A stretch of 64,000 nt of DNA from Vibrio sp. RE86. GTDB lineage: Bacteria > Pseudomonadota > Gammaproteobacteria > Enterobacterales > Vibrionaceae. Shown here piece by piece: positions 26,517-35,459 of this stretch. A program made the position numbers and the translations under genes. The DNA is taken from NCBI RefSeq assembly GCF_013114545.1, contig NZ_VTXI01000006.1, positions 124,001 to 188,000 on the forward strand. Reading direction: 5' to 3'. Below the pieces are notes generated by a model, which was not told where the DNA came from, searched no databases, and was given only the letters and a program-made list of their open reading frames with translations. Every line of letters starts with the position of its first letter. Position 1 is the stretch's first letter.

Positions 26517-28862
26517 TTATTTCACCAATAGATGTTGTCGATCGAGAACGTTAGTAATGTGGCGGAACCAGTGATCGGAGATGCGTGCTTTATCTTCACT
26601 CCACTCAATGTAACCTCGGCTTTGGAAGTACCTCAAAGTACCCGTAATCTCTGCAATCGTAAGTTGTGTACATTCAGACAGTACTTCTGGTGACGCAATT
26701 TCTAACTGCACGATAGAGCGAAGTACGGCCAACATAGGTTTTGGCATCTTTTCTAGCTCTTGCGATTCTGGTGCATTGAACATACGAACAAACACTTGTT
26801 CGGTCTCTTTGTCTTTGTGTAGTGAGAAACGGAAGAAGCGTAGCGCAACGGTTGGGTTACCATCTGAGTAATGCCAGAGAATACGGTAGAAGCCGCGCTT
26901 AGCTCGCTCTTCTTCCGATATATCTTCTTGGTCCCACTGCTTTGGCACGACAAGGCCATCAAAAGAGATAGGGAACTCATCATTTTGGTTAATACGAGTA
27001 TCAAGTAGATCGCCCACTTGCTTCTCGGTCCAACGGGGCATGAAGCTCACCAAATCAAACAGCAATCGCTCACCACGTGCTCGGTCGACAAATCGCCAAC
27101 TCGCTTTTTCAATACCAAATACTACGCGGTGGTTTTTACGTGAACGGCGAAGCAGGTTCGTCACACGAATAAGTTCGCTAAGGCCGCCAACCATCGGTTT
27201 TACTAGGCGCTGAGCGTTATCAATGGCGATAAGGTAAGTCGTTTCACTTTTGCGCAGGTGTGCGAGTACCTGAATTTCCGTTGCCTCTTCTTCTAAACCG
27301 ACACTCACGGCGAGATGCGCCAACAGCTCTTTATAGCCAGCGTAAGGGCAGCTTAGATAGACAGGCTCGGCGTTCTTCACTTTATTAAGCAAAGTACGTA
27401 GGGCGGTTGTCGTACCCACACCACGTTCACCTGATAACACACAGACAGCAGGGCTATCGGTTAGAAGGTATTTAGAGAGTTGCTTGATTTCATCGCTAGC
27501 GTAATCAATCAATTCGCTATCAAAACTACCGGGTGCGACGTAATTAAAGGTGTTGTTGCCACGGATTCGAACCGTCTTGCCCTGATCGTTATTATTGTGG
27601 GCCTGTTTAGCGACCTCAATACGAAACAGATAAGCGAGTGCTTGACTGAAGAAGTTAAAGTTCGAAAGGGTACCAATCACACGGTGTTTTAAGATATGAA
27701 CGGCTAACCAAGCAATGGTTATGGCAGTGGCGATAATGTTGAGCAAGAAAGTCTCTTTGCGGCGGATTGACCACTGCACCCAAACCGGGCGGTCGGTAAT
27801 GTGCTCAGCGGTTTCAAACACTTTGGTTCTCCATAAACGAAGAACAGACAGCGTAACCAGTACGAACCAGAAGAACAGCGCGCTGTAGATCCAGTAATAG
27901 ATGGTTCCTTTTCCTAGCGTGTGCATAGAGATTTGAAGGATCACGCCCGCAACGATCACACTCCAAACGTATCTGCGAATGGTCGATAGACGCAGCGCGA
28001 CAACGTCAGGGCTGGATGAACGACTATGGCGATAAGCAAATTCAAGAATAAAGCTAATCGCTATCGAACCACCGAGAATCCACCATGTGAAGATCTCTAA
28101 AAGAATCAGGTGTTGCAAGCTTGGAATCGCTGAAAGCACACGAAGGGATAACGTAATAGCAATTAACCAAGCAATCGCCGTGTTCGCTCGGCCAAAATAC
28201 CAGATAACACGTATCCAGATTGGTGGATTTGGGTTGCTATCGAGAACGGAAGTTCGAAACAGATTAATCAGACGCGTGTTATTGGCTAACCACCAGACTA
28301 AACCGAAGTAGATAAATAAGACTTTAAGTCCCGCCCATATCACTGGGATAGGTGAGATCAGCAGATCGTTGATGAGAGATTTAAAGCTGCGAACCTGAAA
28401 ATGGAAAAGGTATTTCACGTTGAGCTCAGTTAATTTTAGCTCGCGTTTAAACTGAGTCACGCCGTAAGGGCCAAATCCTGTCAGCCTTTCACGAGTTGCA
28501 GAATCTGTCAGTTCCAATAGTCGTTGTTTACTTAACGCTAAGCTGTTGAGGGTCAAGTAACTGGTATCAACGTCAAACCAAGCTTGGTCTGTGCTTTCCT
28601 TTTGGTATTCGACAAGGTGGTTGTCGAACACGTCCCTTTGTTTATCTTGCTCTTGAAGCACGGCGTTGAGCAGTAGTGATACTTTTCGATAATCCTGCTT
28701 CGTCATGAATAACGGTTCGGGAATCTGGCTCACTTCCAATGCAATATCACTAGCAACGGCCTTAGGTTCTGGCACAGGTTGGAAGTCATACTCCCAACTA
28801 GCAACAGAAAATTCTGACATAAATAGCGAGAGCAATACCAATAAGCGTGGAATAAAACGCAT
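26517..28862 (-). CDS. Membrane protein with a C-terminal AAA-like domain lacking the Walker A lysine
   Basis: This 781-residue protein has a signal peptide, a periplasmic helical part (about 25-170) and about six hydrophobic helices (about 170-400). A cytoplasmic AAA_22/ORC-like ATPase domain follows. Its Walker A is LSGERGVGTTTAL near residue 475, where the usual GKT is GTT. The Walker B strand is TYLIAIDNAQRL near 540, with Asn where Glu is usual. A winged-helix-like C-terminus follows (SRGYIEWSEDKARISDHWF). It is the first gene of a tight operon with an MscS channel. I do not know its function. ATP binding is doubtful; it may be a tension or osmotic signalling partner of the channel. Confidence 0.82.
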   Translation of the reverse strand: MRFIPRLLVLLSLFMSEFSVASWEYDFQPVPEPKAVASDIALEVSQIPEPLFMTKQDYRKVSLLLNAVLQEQDKQRDVFDNHLVEYQKESTDQAWFDVDTSYLTLNSLALSKQRLLELTDSATRERLTGFGPYGVTQFKRELKLTELNVKYLFHFQVRSFKSLINDLLISPIPVIWAGLKVLFIYFGLVWWLANNTRLINLFRTSVLDSNPNPPIWIRVIWYFGRANTAIAWLIAITLSLRVLSAIPSLQHLILLEIFTWWILGGSIAISFILEFAYRHSRSSSPDVVALRLSTIRRYVWSVIVAGVILQISMHTLGKGTIYYWIYSALFFWFVLVTLSVLRLWRTKVFETAEHITDRPVWVQWSIRRKETFLLNIIATAITIAWLAVHILKHRVIGTLSNFNFFSQALAYLFRIEVAKQAHNNNDQGKTVRIRGNNTFNYVAPGSFDSELIDYASDEIKQLSKYLLTDSPAVCVLSGERGVGTTTALRTLLNKVKNAEPVYLSCPYAGYKELLAHLAVSVGLEEEATEIQVLAHLRKSETTYLIAIDNAQRLVKPMVGGLSELIRVTNLLRRSRKNHRVVFGIEKASWRFVDRARGERLLFDLVSFMPRWTEKQVGDLLDTRINQNDEFPISFDGLVVPKQWDQEDISEEERAKRGFYRILWHYSDGNPTVALRFFRFSLHKDKETEQVFVRMFNAPESQELEKMPKPMLAVLRSIVQLEIASPEVLSECTQLTIAEITGTLRYFQSRGYIEWSEDKARISDHWFRHITNVLDRQHLLVK

Positions 28863-29075
28863 AGAAATCTCTTATAACTTATGAGGTTAGAGTTAGTTTA
28901 GCGACTTTCATACGAAAAGCGAATGCTAAGCCAATAAATAAAAATCGCACACTATAGCCATCAAACATGAGTAAACGTCATTAAACTGTCATTAATTCAA
29001 ACTAAAACAAAGCTTGAAGTTATCCCCTGTAAACAGTAGTGTGGCGCGGTTTTTCATATTAAATAGGTAACGACA

Positions 29076-30659
29076 TTGATTTCCACTAACAACATCACAC
29101 AACAATTTGGTGCTAAGCCACTGTTTGAAAATATTTCAGTTAAGTTTGGTGAAGGTAACCGTTACGGCCTAATCGGTGCGAACGGCTGTGGTAAGTCGAC
29201 CTTTATGAAAATCCTAAGTGGTGAACTTGAACCAACGGGCGGTAACGTAAGTTACGATCCAAATGAACGTGTTGCTAAATTGAATCAGGATCAGTTTGCT
29301 TACGAAGAGTTCACGGTAATCGATACCGTTATCATGGGTTACAAAGAACTTTGGGAAGTAAAGAAAGAGCGTGACCGTATTTACTCTCTACCAGAGATGA
29401 GTGAAGAAGAGGGCATGTTAGTTGCTGATCTTGAAGTTCAGTTCGCTGAAATGGACGGTTACATGGCTGACGCTAAAGCGGGCGAACTTTTGCTTGCTGT
29501 AGGTATCCCTGAAGAACAGCACTACGGTCTGATGAGCGAAGTTGCGCCTGGTTGGAAACTGCGTGTTCTTCTTGCGCAGGTTCTGTTTGCCGACCCGCAC
29601 ATCATGCTTCTTGACGAACCAACGAACAACCTTGATATGGACACGATCGCTTGGCTAGAAGAGACTCTAAACCAGCGTAACTGTACGATGATCATTATCT
29701 CGCACGACCGTCACTTCCTAAACTCAGTATGTACCCATATGGCTGACCTAGATTACGGTGAGCTACGCGTTTATCACGGTAACTACGATGAGTACATGAC
29801 AGCTGCATCACAGGCTCGTGAGCGTCTACTGTCTGACAACGCTAAGAAGAAAGCGCAAATCGCTGAGCTACAAACGTTCGTAGCGCGTTTCTCTGCAAAC
29901 GCATCGAAAGCGAAACAGGCGACATCTCGTGCTAAACAGATCGATAAGATTCAGCTTGATGAAGTGAAAGCATCAAGCCGTCAAAACCCATTCATTCGTT
30001 TTGAGCAATCTAAAGAGCTATTCCGTAATGCACTGATCGTAGAAAACCTAAGCCAAGGTTTTGAAGACAATCTATTCAGCGATTTCGATGCTATTTTCGA
30101 AGTTGGTGAGCGCGTTGCAATCATCGGTGAGAACGGTGTGGGTAAAACAACACTGCTTAACACACTTGCTGGCGTACTAGAACCACGCACAGGTGAATAC
30201 AAGTGGTCAGAAAACTCAAACATTGGCTACTACGCTCAAGACCACGCACATGACTTTGAAGAAGACATGAACCTGATGGATTGGATGGGTCAATGGCGTC
30301 AAGAGGGCGACGATGAGCAAGTTCTACGTAGCTTCCTTGGCCGTATGCTTTTCTCTCAAGACGACATCAAAAAGTCAGTAAAAGTACTATCGGGTGGTGA
30401 GCAAGGTCGTATGCTTCTTGGTAAGATCCAAATGCACAAACCAAACATGCTGCTAATGGACGAACCAACTAACCACATGGATATGGAATCGATCGAATCA
30501 CTGAACACGGCACTTGAGCAGTACAAAGGTACACTGTTCTTCGTTTCACACGACCGAGTATTCGTAGATTCTCTAGCGACGCGTATCCTAGAAATCAAAG
30601 ATGGCAAGATCCATGACTTCCGCGGCACATACGCTGAGTTCTTGAAATCTCGTGCATAA
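29076..30659 (+). CDS. ybiT: ABC-F ribosome-associated ATPase YbiT
   Basis: This soluble ABC-F protein of 527 residues has two ATPase domains and no membrane part. The first has Walker [10 protein letters not shown] (about 34-42) and Walker [11 protein letters not shown]; its signature is replaced by [10 protein letters not shown], as in E. coli YbiT. The second has GENGVGKTT, signature LSGGEQGR and [11 protein letters not shown] charged linker ([10 protein letters not shown]...[11 protein letters not shown]) joins them. ABC-F proteins bind the ribosomal E site and adjust translation. The start is TTG at 29076 with AGGTAA just upstream. Codon use is strongly biased to frequent codons, suggesting high expression. 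Confidence 0.93.
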   Translation: MISTNNITQQFGAKPLFENISVKFGEGNRYGLIGANGCGKSTFMKILSGELEPTGGNVSYDPNERVAKLNQDQFAYEEFTVIDTVIMGYKELWEVKKERDRIYSLPEMSEEEGMLVADLEVQFAEMDGYMADAKAGELLLAVGIPEEQHYGLMSEVAPGWKLRVLLAQVLFADPHIMLLDEPTNNLDMDTIAWLEETLNQRNCTMIIISHDRHFLNSVCTHMADLDYGELRVYHGNYDEYMTAASQARERLLSDNAKKKAQIAELQTFVARFSANASKAKQATSRAKQIDKIQLDEVKASSRQNPFIRFEQSKELFRNALIVENLSQGFEDNLFSDFDAIFEVGERVAIIGENGVGKTTLLNTLAGVLEPRTGEYKWSENSNIGYYAQDHAHDFEEDMNLMDWMGQWRQEGDDEQVLRSFLGRMLFSQDDIKKSVKVLSGGEQGRMLLGKIQMHKPNMLLMDEPTNHMDMESIESLNTALEQYKGTLFFVSHDRVFVDSLATRILEIKDGKIHDFRGTYAEFLKSRA

Positions 30660-30680
30660 CGTAAACTAGCGATTTAAATA

Positions 30681-30710
30681 AAAACGCCTCCTAAATTTGG
30701 AGGCGTTTTT
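30681..30710. terminator. Bidirectional terminator after ybiT
   Basis: AAAACGCCTCC and GGAGGCGTTTT form an 11-bp stem with loop TAAATTT, between the convergent ybiT and DUF3592 genes. Confidence 0.92.
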
Positions 30711-30725
30711 ATTGTTGCGATACGG

Positions 30726-31130
30726 TTATTGAAGCCGTTCTGCAGGGATAATAGTCCAACCGTTTTTACTGCCTTCTGTCCAAGTCACTTTCAAATCACT
30801 CGGCACCGCATCGTCATACAAAAAGCTTACAGTTTGTCCCACCTGAATTCTCGGGTCGTGAGGATTATCTTGATCGATAACTTTATCGGCTTCAATGGTC
30901 GCACCGTAGCGATTCCCATTGGCTTGATAAACCACATCAATCATTAGGTCAGCATCACCCTCAAAGGGGTCTTCTTGCCAGTAAAGCTTGGTGATTTGTG
31001 TCTCAACTGTAATCCATTCGGCTGTAAAGCTTTGATAAATTTTAGGTACCAACGCCCAAAGGAATAACAATAGAGCAGGGAGAAATATAACCTTTTTCAC
31101 CTTCTTTGAGGCAGAAAACTCAACATCCAT
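30726..31130 (-). CDS. DUF3592-like membrane-anchored protein
   Basis: This 134-residue protein has one N-terminal membrane helix (VIFLPALLLFLWALVP, about residues 14-30) and a soluble beta-rich region. It shows features of DUF3592: a WITVETQITK opening strand, a VVYQANGNRYGATI strand and GQTVSFLYDDAVPSD. The soluble part is probably periplasmic. Function is unknown. The chemoreceptor gene lies 87 bp upstream on the same strand, so co-transcription is possible. Confidence 0.68.
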   Translation of the reverse strand: MDVEFSASKKVKKVIFLPALLLFLWALVPKIYQSFTAEWITVETQITKLYWQEDPFEGDADLMIDVVYQANGNRYGATIEADKVIDQDNPHDPRIQVGQTVSFLYDDAVPSDLKVTWTEGSKNGWTIIPAERLQ

Positions 31131-31217
31131 ACAACAACGTCCTATTCGTTAATGGTATTTCATCCCTTTTATCATTCTCTTCTCGTTTATTCAAACCGTT
31201 CAGTTCTAGACACGATA

Positions 31218-33107
31218 TCAATACTTAAACTGAGCCACTATCCTTTCTAATTGATGACTCACCCCTGACACCTGCTCGCTACACTTAACAGAGCTAGACA
31301 CTATTTGATAAGTGTTCCCCGCAAGGTGTGCGATTTCAGTAATGTTCCTATCTATTTCAGAAGAAACCACTGACTGTTCTTCTGATGCTGTCGCTATCTG
31401 AGTGTTCATATCAAACATTTCAGTGACTTGACTACTGATTCGCTCAATCGCTTCAACCACTTGATGCGTATGTCGATTTGCCGTGCGAGCTTGTTCGGCA
31501 CTTGAGGACATCTTATTAACAGTTAGTGAAATGCCGTTCGTAAGACCTTGGATCGTCGACTCTATTTGGTGAGTTGAGTCATTCGTCATCAGTGATAACT
31601 GTCTTACTTCATCGGCCACTACGGCAAATCCTCGGCCACTTTCGCCTGCTCGAGCGGCTTCAATCGCGGCATTGAGCGCCAGTAGGTTAGTCTGTTCAGC
31701 GATTCCTTGAATGGTAGACACGACTTGATTAATTTCACGGCTCTGCGCTTCCAACTCCATTATCTGTTGCTGAGATTGTTCAATCATATCGGCAAGGTTT
31801 TCAATCTCGCCACCGGTTTGATGGGTCTTGCTGAGCGCGTTGGCAGCTTCGGTTGAAACATGTTCTGCATTTGAAGCGGCTGACTCGATGTTAGCGGTGA
31901 TCTCGTTGGTCGTCATCACCAGCTCATTGACCGCGGTAGCGACAGATTCCGATTCTACCTTTTGCTGTTCAGCGTTTTTCATACTTTGCGATGCTGCTTG
32001 TTCTGAACTGCATGAACTTTCACTGAGTACATTCATCACTTGCGCTAATTCCGTAATATGACCATGGAGGTTAGAGATAAAGAGATCAAACGAATTCGCC
32101 AGTTGAGCAAGCTCATCAGTGCCTTTTGCATTCATGCGCACTGTAAGGTCCCCATTACCTGTAGAAATTTGGTGCATTAACTCGTTAATGGCTTTGATAC
32201 GCTGAAGAATGCTTCGACCAATCAGATAGAGAAGGGTAGATAACAAGAGCACTATGGCAGCACCAATCATGTGAAGCTGATCTTTGATTGAACTCGAAGC
32301 GTTGCTGATGATGCCGTTAATTTCATTTTGTAAGTCAGCGATGGCTTGCTCAGTTTTATGAACGTTATTACGCAGAGCACCTCGAAGCCCATCATTCGCT
32401 GTTAGACCCAATGCGGTGACGGCCTCAATATGCTGATTCGCAATCAACTGATACTCACCAAATGCAGACACAACGTCTTGCGGGAGTTCTGGGTATTCAT
32501 TGAAACGAACAATCGCAGATTCAAAATCTGAAATGCTACTTACTGACGAAGTTGCGATATAACTCAGATCTGCTTCCACTAATTCGAGCAATGCAACCTT
32601 CAGCAGAAAATCTTGCGTATCGGAAACTCGACTCTTTAAGGTTTGTCTCGCCTGGTCTAGCTGAGCCTGATAACTTTGCTGAGAGTCTTTTGCTTCAATC
32701 TGGTTAACCTTTTGAGCGAGCTGCTCAAACTGACGCTTGTACTGGGTCAACGTCGATGAAATCTGTTCATATTGATTGGCGACATTAAACCCATGAGAGG
32801 ATAGGGTGTCTGTGAGTGTATCTAAGCGACGACTTAGCTGAACAAAGGTCGTATCGAAGCGAACAAGATACTTAACGTCTTTGCGCGCTAAGAAGTCTTT
32901 CTCATGACGCCTTAGCATCAATAAATCAATGGACCCACTGAGGTTTTCACTAGAGGCGCGTTCAAGTGACTCAAGTTTATTAAGACTGGATTGTTCGTAA
33001 GCTCCGTAAGCAACTACGCCAATTAAGAGCGTTAAGTTGATAAGAATGAGCTTGGTGCGGATAGATAGAGACAGCGAAAAACGTGCCGATTTCGGTGATC
33101 CACTCAT
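31218..33107 (-). CDS. Methyl-accepting chemotaxis protein with HBM-type sensor
   Basis: This 629-residue chemoreceptor starts at the ATG at 33107, which GGAGG precedes by 6 bp; an in-frame GTG 6 bp earlier is less likely. A membrane helix lies at about 20-38. The periplasmic helical bimodular-like domain includes [20 protein letters not shown] second helix at about 275-295, HAMP and the signalling hairpin follow, with [20 protein letters not shown] and [14 protein letters not shown]. The C-terminus lacks a docking pentapeptide. HBM receptors often sense organic acids, but the ligand here is unknown. Confidence 0.92.
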   Translation of the reverse strand: MSGSPKSARFSLSLSIRTKLILINLTLLIGVVAYGAYEQSSLNKLESLERASSENLSGSIDLLMLRRHEKDFLARKDVKYLVRFDTTFVQLSRRLDTLTDTLSSHGFNVANQYEQISSTLTQYKRQFEQLAQKVNQIEAKDSQQSYQAQLDQARQTLKSRVSDTQDFLLKVALLELVEADLSYIATSSVSSISDFESAIVRFNEYPELPQDVVSAFGEYQLIANQHIEAVTALGLTANDGLRGALRNNVHKTEQAIADLQNEINGIISNASSSIKDQLHMIGAAIVLLLSTLLYLIGRSILQRIKAINELMHQISTGNGDLTVRMNAKGTDELAQLANSFDLFISNLHGHITELAQVMNVLSESSCSSEQAASQSMKNAEQQKVESESVATAVNELVMTTNEITANIESAASNAEHVSTEAANALSKTHQTGGEIENLADMIEQSQQQIMELEAQSREINQVVSTIQGIAEQTNLLALNAAIEAARAGESGRGFAVVADEVRQLSLMTNDSTHQIESTIQGLTNGISLTVNKMSSSAEQARTANRHTHQVVEAIERISSQVTEMFDMNTQIATASEEQSVVSSEIDRNITEIAHLAGNTYQIVSSSVKCSEQVSGVSHQLERIVAQFKY

Positions 33108-33232
33108 GGACACCTCCCTGTAGCCTATGACGTTTAATAGCCCTCTTAGATGTTATTGTTATGACAATTTTATTACAGAGGGATATTAAACTAATAGCAC
33201 TTAAAGGAGGCAATGCAAGCAGGCTGGGAGTT

Positions 33233-34057
33233 TTATTCAGCGCCTTTAACGTCGAACTTGATCTTCTCGGCGCCAGTGAAAACTTGAAAACGTAAACCTT
33301 TTGCTCGGGCAATCGTTGTGATACCAAATTTCTCTGCAAGCTCTAATCCCATCTGAGTGACACCGGAGCGCGAAAGTAAAACAGGAATGCCCATCTGAGC
33401 AACTTTAATAACCATTTCAGAGGTTAAGCGGCCTGTTGTATAAAAGATTTTGTCGTCACCCGTCTGTTGATTCAACCACATTTCACCGGCTAGTGTATCA
33501 ACGGCATTATGACGACCGACATCTTCAACAAACGAGAGTACTTCATTCGCGGTACACACAGCACAGCCATGCACCGCGCCTGCTTTTTTGTAGGTCTCAT
33601 TGTAATGGGTCAAGGCTTCAAGCGCGGAATAGATCTCAGATTGCTTTAACGTGACTTGCGGAACTTGATAGTTTTCCAGTTGCTTCATCACATTGCCATA
33701 CATTGTTCCTTGGCCACAGCCAGAAGTGACGGTCTTTTTCTTCAAAGCACCTTCGACTTGCTGAATGTCTTCTTTGGTAATGACGGCCGCTGTGTGCGTT
33801 TCCCAATCGATGATGACAGACTCTAGAGCTTCAGGATCACTCAGAAAGCTCTGGTTCTTTAAGTAACCTAAAACAAGAGATTCAGGGCGTGAGCCTAACG
33901 TCATTAACGTGACAACTTCTTTCCAGTTGAGCATGACGGTCAAAGGGCGTTCACAGGCTATCTGTTTGGTTAGGCGCTCACCGTATTCGTCGAATACTTC
34001 CACTTCAAGAGTTTGTAATGGGTTTTCACTGGTTTTAATGATATTTGGTTTAACCAC
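33233..34057 (-). CDS. fdhD: FdhD, formate dehydrogenase sulfurtransferase
   Basis: FdhD delivers sulfur from IscS to the metal of formate dehydrogenase. This protein has 274 residues and family hallmarks: ERPLTVMLNW, LGYLKNQSFL, EDVGRHNAVDTLAG, TTGRLTSEMVIKVAQMG and SRSGVTQMGLELAEK. At the place of the usual CGxCG active-site loop it has TSGCGQG, with one cysteine only (Cys114). Another pair, Cys165 and Cys168 (HGCAVC), appears near the cofactor-binding side. It is divergent from DUF3305/3306 and upstream of the dehydrogenase operon. A sigma-54-like promoter is predicted at 34106-34121. Confidence 0.9.
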   Translation of the reverse strand: MVKPNIIKTSENPLQTLEVEVFDEYGERLTKQIACERPLTVMLNWKEVVTLMTLGSRPESLVLGYLKNQSFLSDPEALESVIIDWETHTAAVITKEDIQQVEGALKKKTVTSGCGQGTMYGNVMKQLENYQVPQVTLKQSEIYSALEALTHYNETYKKAGAVHGCAVCTANEVLSFVEDVGRHNAVDTLAGEMWLNQQTGDDKIFYTTGRLTSEMVIKVAQMGIPVLLSRSGVTQMGLELAEKFGITTIARAKGLRFQVFTGAEKIKFDVKGAE

Positions 34058-34105
34058 GGACGTATCCTATTCGATCTATCAGTATTATTTTTGCTACATC
34101 TTACT

Positions 34106-34121
34106 AGCAATTTGCGTTCCC
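34106..34121 (-). promoter_or_regulatory. Possible sigma-54 promoter of fdhD
   Basis: The minus strand reads GGGAACGCAAATTGCT: GG-N10-GC with a perfect TTGCT -12 and a -24 of GGGAAC against TGGCAC. The predicted start is about 38 bases before the fdhD ATG. Confidence 0.55.
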
Positions 34122-34209
34122 AATCGGCGGAACTTCTAAATTTAACAAAGCGTTGAAGTCTTAGGACGAAATATGCACTAGATTGAACAAAGATAACGTG
34201 TTGTATTTC

Positions 34210-34227
34210 TAGGTACAAATATTGCTT
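34210..34227 (+). promoter_or_regulatory. Possible sigma-54 promoter of DUF3305-DUF3306
   Basis: TAGGTACAAATATTGCTT contains GG-N10-GC: -24 AGGTAC, -12 TTGCT. The start would be near 34237, leaving about 63 bases before the ATG at 34300. I see no good copy of the 17-bp dyad close to it. Confidence 0.58.
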
Positions 34228-34299
34228 CTGTGTTGTTAGATATTGGCTAGGAATCAACAATTCGAACCAATTAAATAGCAAATTATTCGCTGGTGAACC

Positions 34300-34764
34300 A
34301 TGGCAAAACAACAAACTGTGACTGACAATCTACAAAAAACCGAAGAACTCTGGTCTATTGAATGCAAACTCGTGGCTCATGAAATCGCAACGGGGCTATG
34401 GACAACGACTCAATGGCAGCTGACGGAGTTTAACCTCCAACCGACAACTGTCACCCCAACGGTAAAACTGTTAGAGCTTCACCGTGATGAGAGAACGGAT
34501 TACCGATTCAATCTAAGTTCCAACCAGCCTAAACTGTTTTTAGTGCTTGATAACGTCGATTCCGACGAAACACCAAATATCGTTACCCTGACGGCCTCAC
34601 AGAGCGTAGCGGGCCAGTATATGGATGGTGACTACTTAGTACTGTCTAACGATATGCCATTAGCGGTGCAAGCATGGATGGAAGCTTTTATTGGAAGGCA
34701 CGGTGAGCTACTAGAACAGAGACGTAAAAAACGCAAAGGAGCAGGGCGCGCAAGTGGCAACTAG
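34300..34764 (+). CDS. DUF3305 protein of the formate dehydrogenase region
   Basis: This 154-residue cytoplasmic protein has no signal or membrane segment. It looks like the DUF3305 family (WSIECKLVAHEIATGLWTT near the start, VAGQYMDGDY in the middle), which is found next to formate dehydrogenase genes. The C-terminus is very basic (EQRRKKRKGAGR). An assembly role is inferred from context only. It overlaps the DUF3306 gene by 11 bp. Confidence 0.75.
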   Translation: MAKQQTVTDNLQKTEELWSIECKLVAHEIATGLWTTTQWQLTEFNLQPTTVTPTVKLLELHRDERTDYRFNLSSNQPKLFLVLDNVDSDETPNIVTLTASQSVAGQYMDGDYLVLSNDMPLAVQAWMEAFIGRHGELLEQRRKKRKGAGRASGN

Positions 34765-35281
34765 TTTTTTAAGTCGTTGGTCTAAAAGAAAACTTGAAGG
34801 CGACGAACAAAACCAAGAAGTTGAAGAGTTCACTTCCCAAGCTGAATTGATAGAAAGTGAAGCAGCATCGGTCGAAGCTAACGCTGAGATAGTGACAGAC
34901 GAGACTGCAGTAACTAGTGAACAAAATGTAGTTGAATCATCTGAGAGTGACGAACCGAGCGTTGCAGCTTTACTCGCTTCAGAGGCAGAATCGGCAGTAA
35001 AAAAAGCGGCGTTAAGAAAACTATTTCTATCAGGCGAGTTTAGCGAACTCGATGGGTTAAATGACTATGATCATGACTATTCAGCAGTAAAGAGCTTGTC
35101 TTCAGAAGTCGCAGAAAAACTGCGTGATTGGGTTAAGTCGGATGAGAACCTCGACGAAGAGGAAGTAACTCTCGGTAATGATGAAACTGAAGACGAAGAG
35201 CTGTCTATCACTCAAGACGAGTTTGATGATACAGCGCCTGAGTCAGAGGAAGTGAGACAAAATATACCACACAAAAAATAG
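34754..35281 (+). CDS. DUF3306 protein of the formate dehydrogenase region
   Basis: This 175-residue highly acidic protein opens with FLSRWSKRKLE, the conserved start of DUF3306. A disordered Glu/Ser-rich stretch (about 20-75) follows. A central conserved block (KKAALRKLFLSGEFSELDGLNDYDHDY, partly quoted) precedes a second acidic tail. The start is GTG at 34754, inside the DUF3305 gene. It is always found beside DUF3305 and 4Fe-4S/FDH genes in my recollection. The acid tail paired with the basic tail of the DUF3305 protein suggests the two bind each other. Confidence 0.75.
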   Translation: MATSFLSRWSKRKLEGDEQNQEVEEFTSQAELIESEAASVEANAEIVTDETAVTSEQNVVESSESDEPSVAALLASEAESAVKKAALRKLFLSGEFSELDGLNDYDHDYSAVKSLSSEVAEKLRDWVKSDENLDEEEVTLGNDETEDEELSITQDEFDDTAPESEEVRQNIPHKK

Positions 35282-35308
35282 GTACATTTTGACTAATTGA
35301 ACAATAAA

Positions 35309-35343
35309 CGGGGTGCGACAAATTGTCTCACCCCGTTTTTTTG
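35309..35343 (+). terminator. Terminator after DUF3306, with a regulator dyad in its stem
   Basis: CGGGGTG and CACCCCG pair as the outer stem, GACA and TGTC as the inner stem, followed by eight T. The stem contains the dyad at 35314-35330. Confidence 0.82.
35314..35330. promoter_or_regulatory. Dyad operator 3, upstream of the formate dehydrogenase operon
   Basis: TGCGACAAATTGTCTCA (TGCGACA-N3-TGTCTCA) matches the two dyads in front of tupA at all but one or two half-site positions, with the same spacing. Its centre is about 104 bp upstream of the predicted sigma-54 start. A half-site TGTCTCA recurs at 35342-35348. Confidence 0.6.
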
Positions 35344-35398
35344 TCTCAGTTATCCGTTCCAATTAATGATAAATGTCTGATTTATATTACATAAAAAG

Positions 35399-35416
35399 TT
35401 GGTACAGCATTTGCTA
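35399..35416 (+). promoter_or_regulatory. Sigma-54 promoter of the formate dehydrogenase operon
   Basis: TTGGTACAGCATTTGCTA has GG-N10-GC, -24 TGGTAC and a perfect -12 TTGCT. The predicted start is near 35426, 34 bases before the first ATG. Confidence 0.78.
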
Positions 35417-35459
35417 ATACGCTCATAAGTGAATATTCCGTTCTAACTGGAACAGAGCA

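Noticed and set aside
34130..34200. Copy of the 17-bp regulator dyad before DUF3305
   Set aside because: The best string (TAGGACG-AAA-TATGCAC near 34172) matches only one half and not convincingly.
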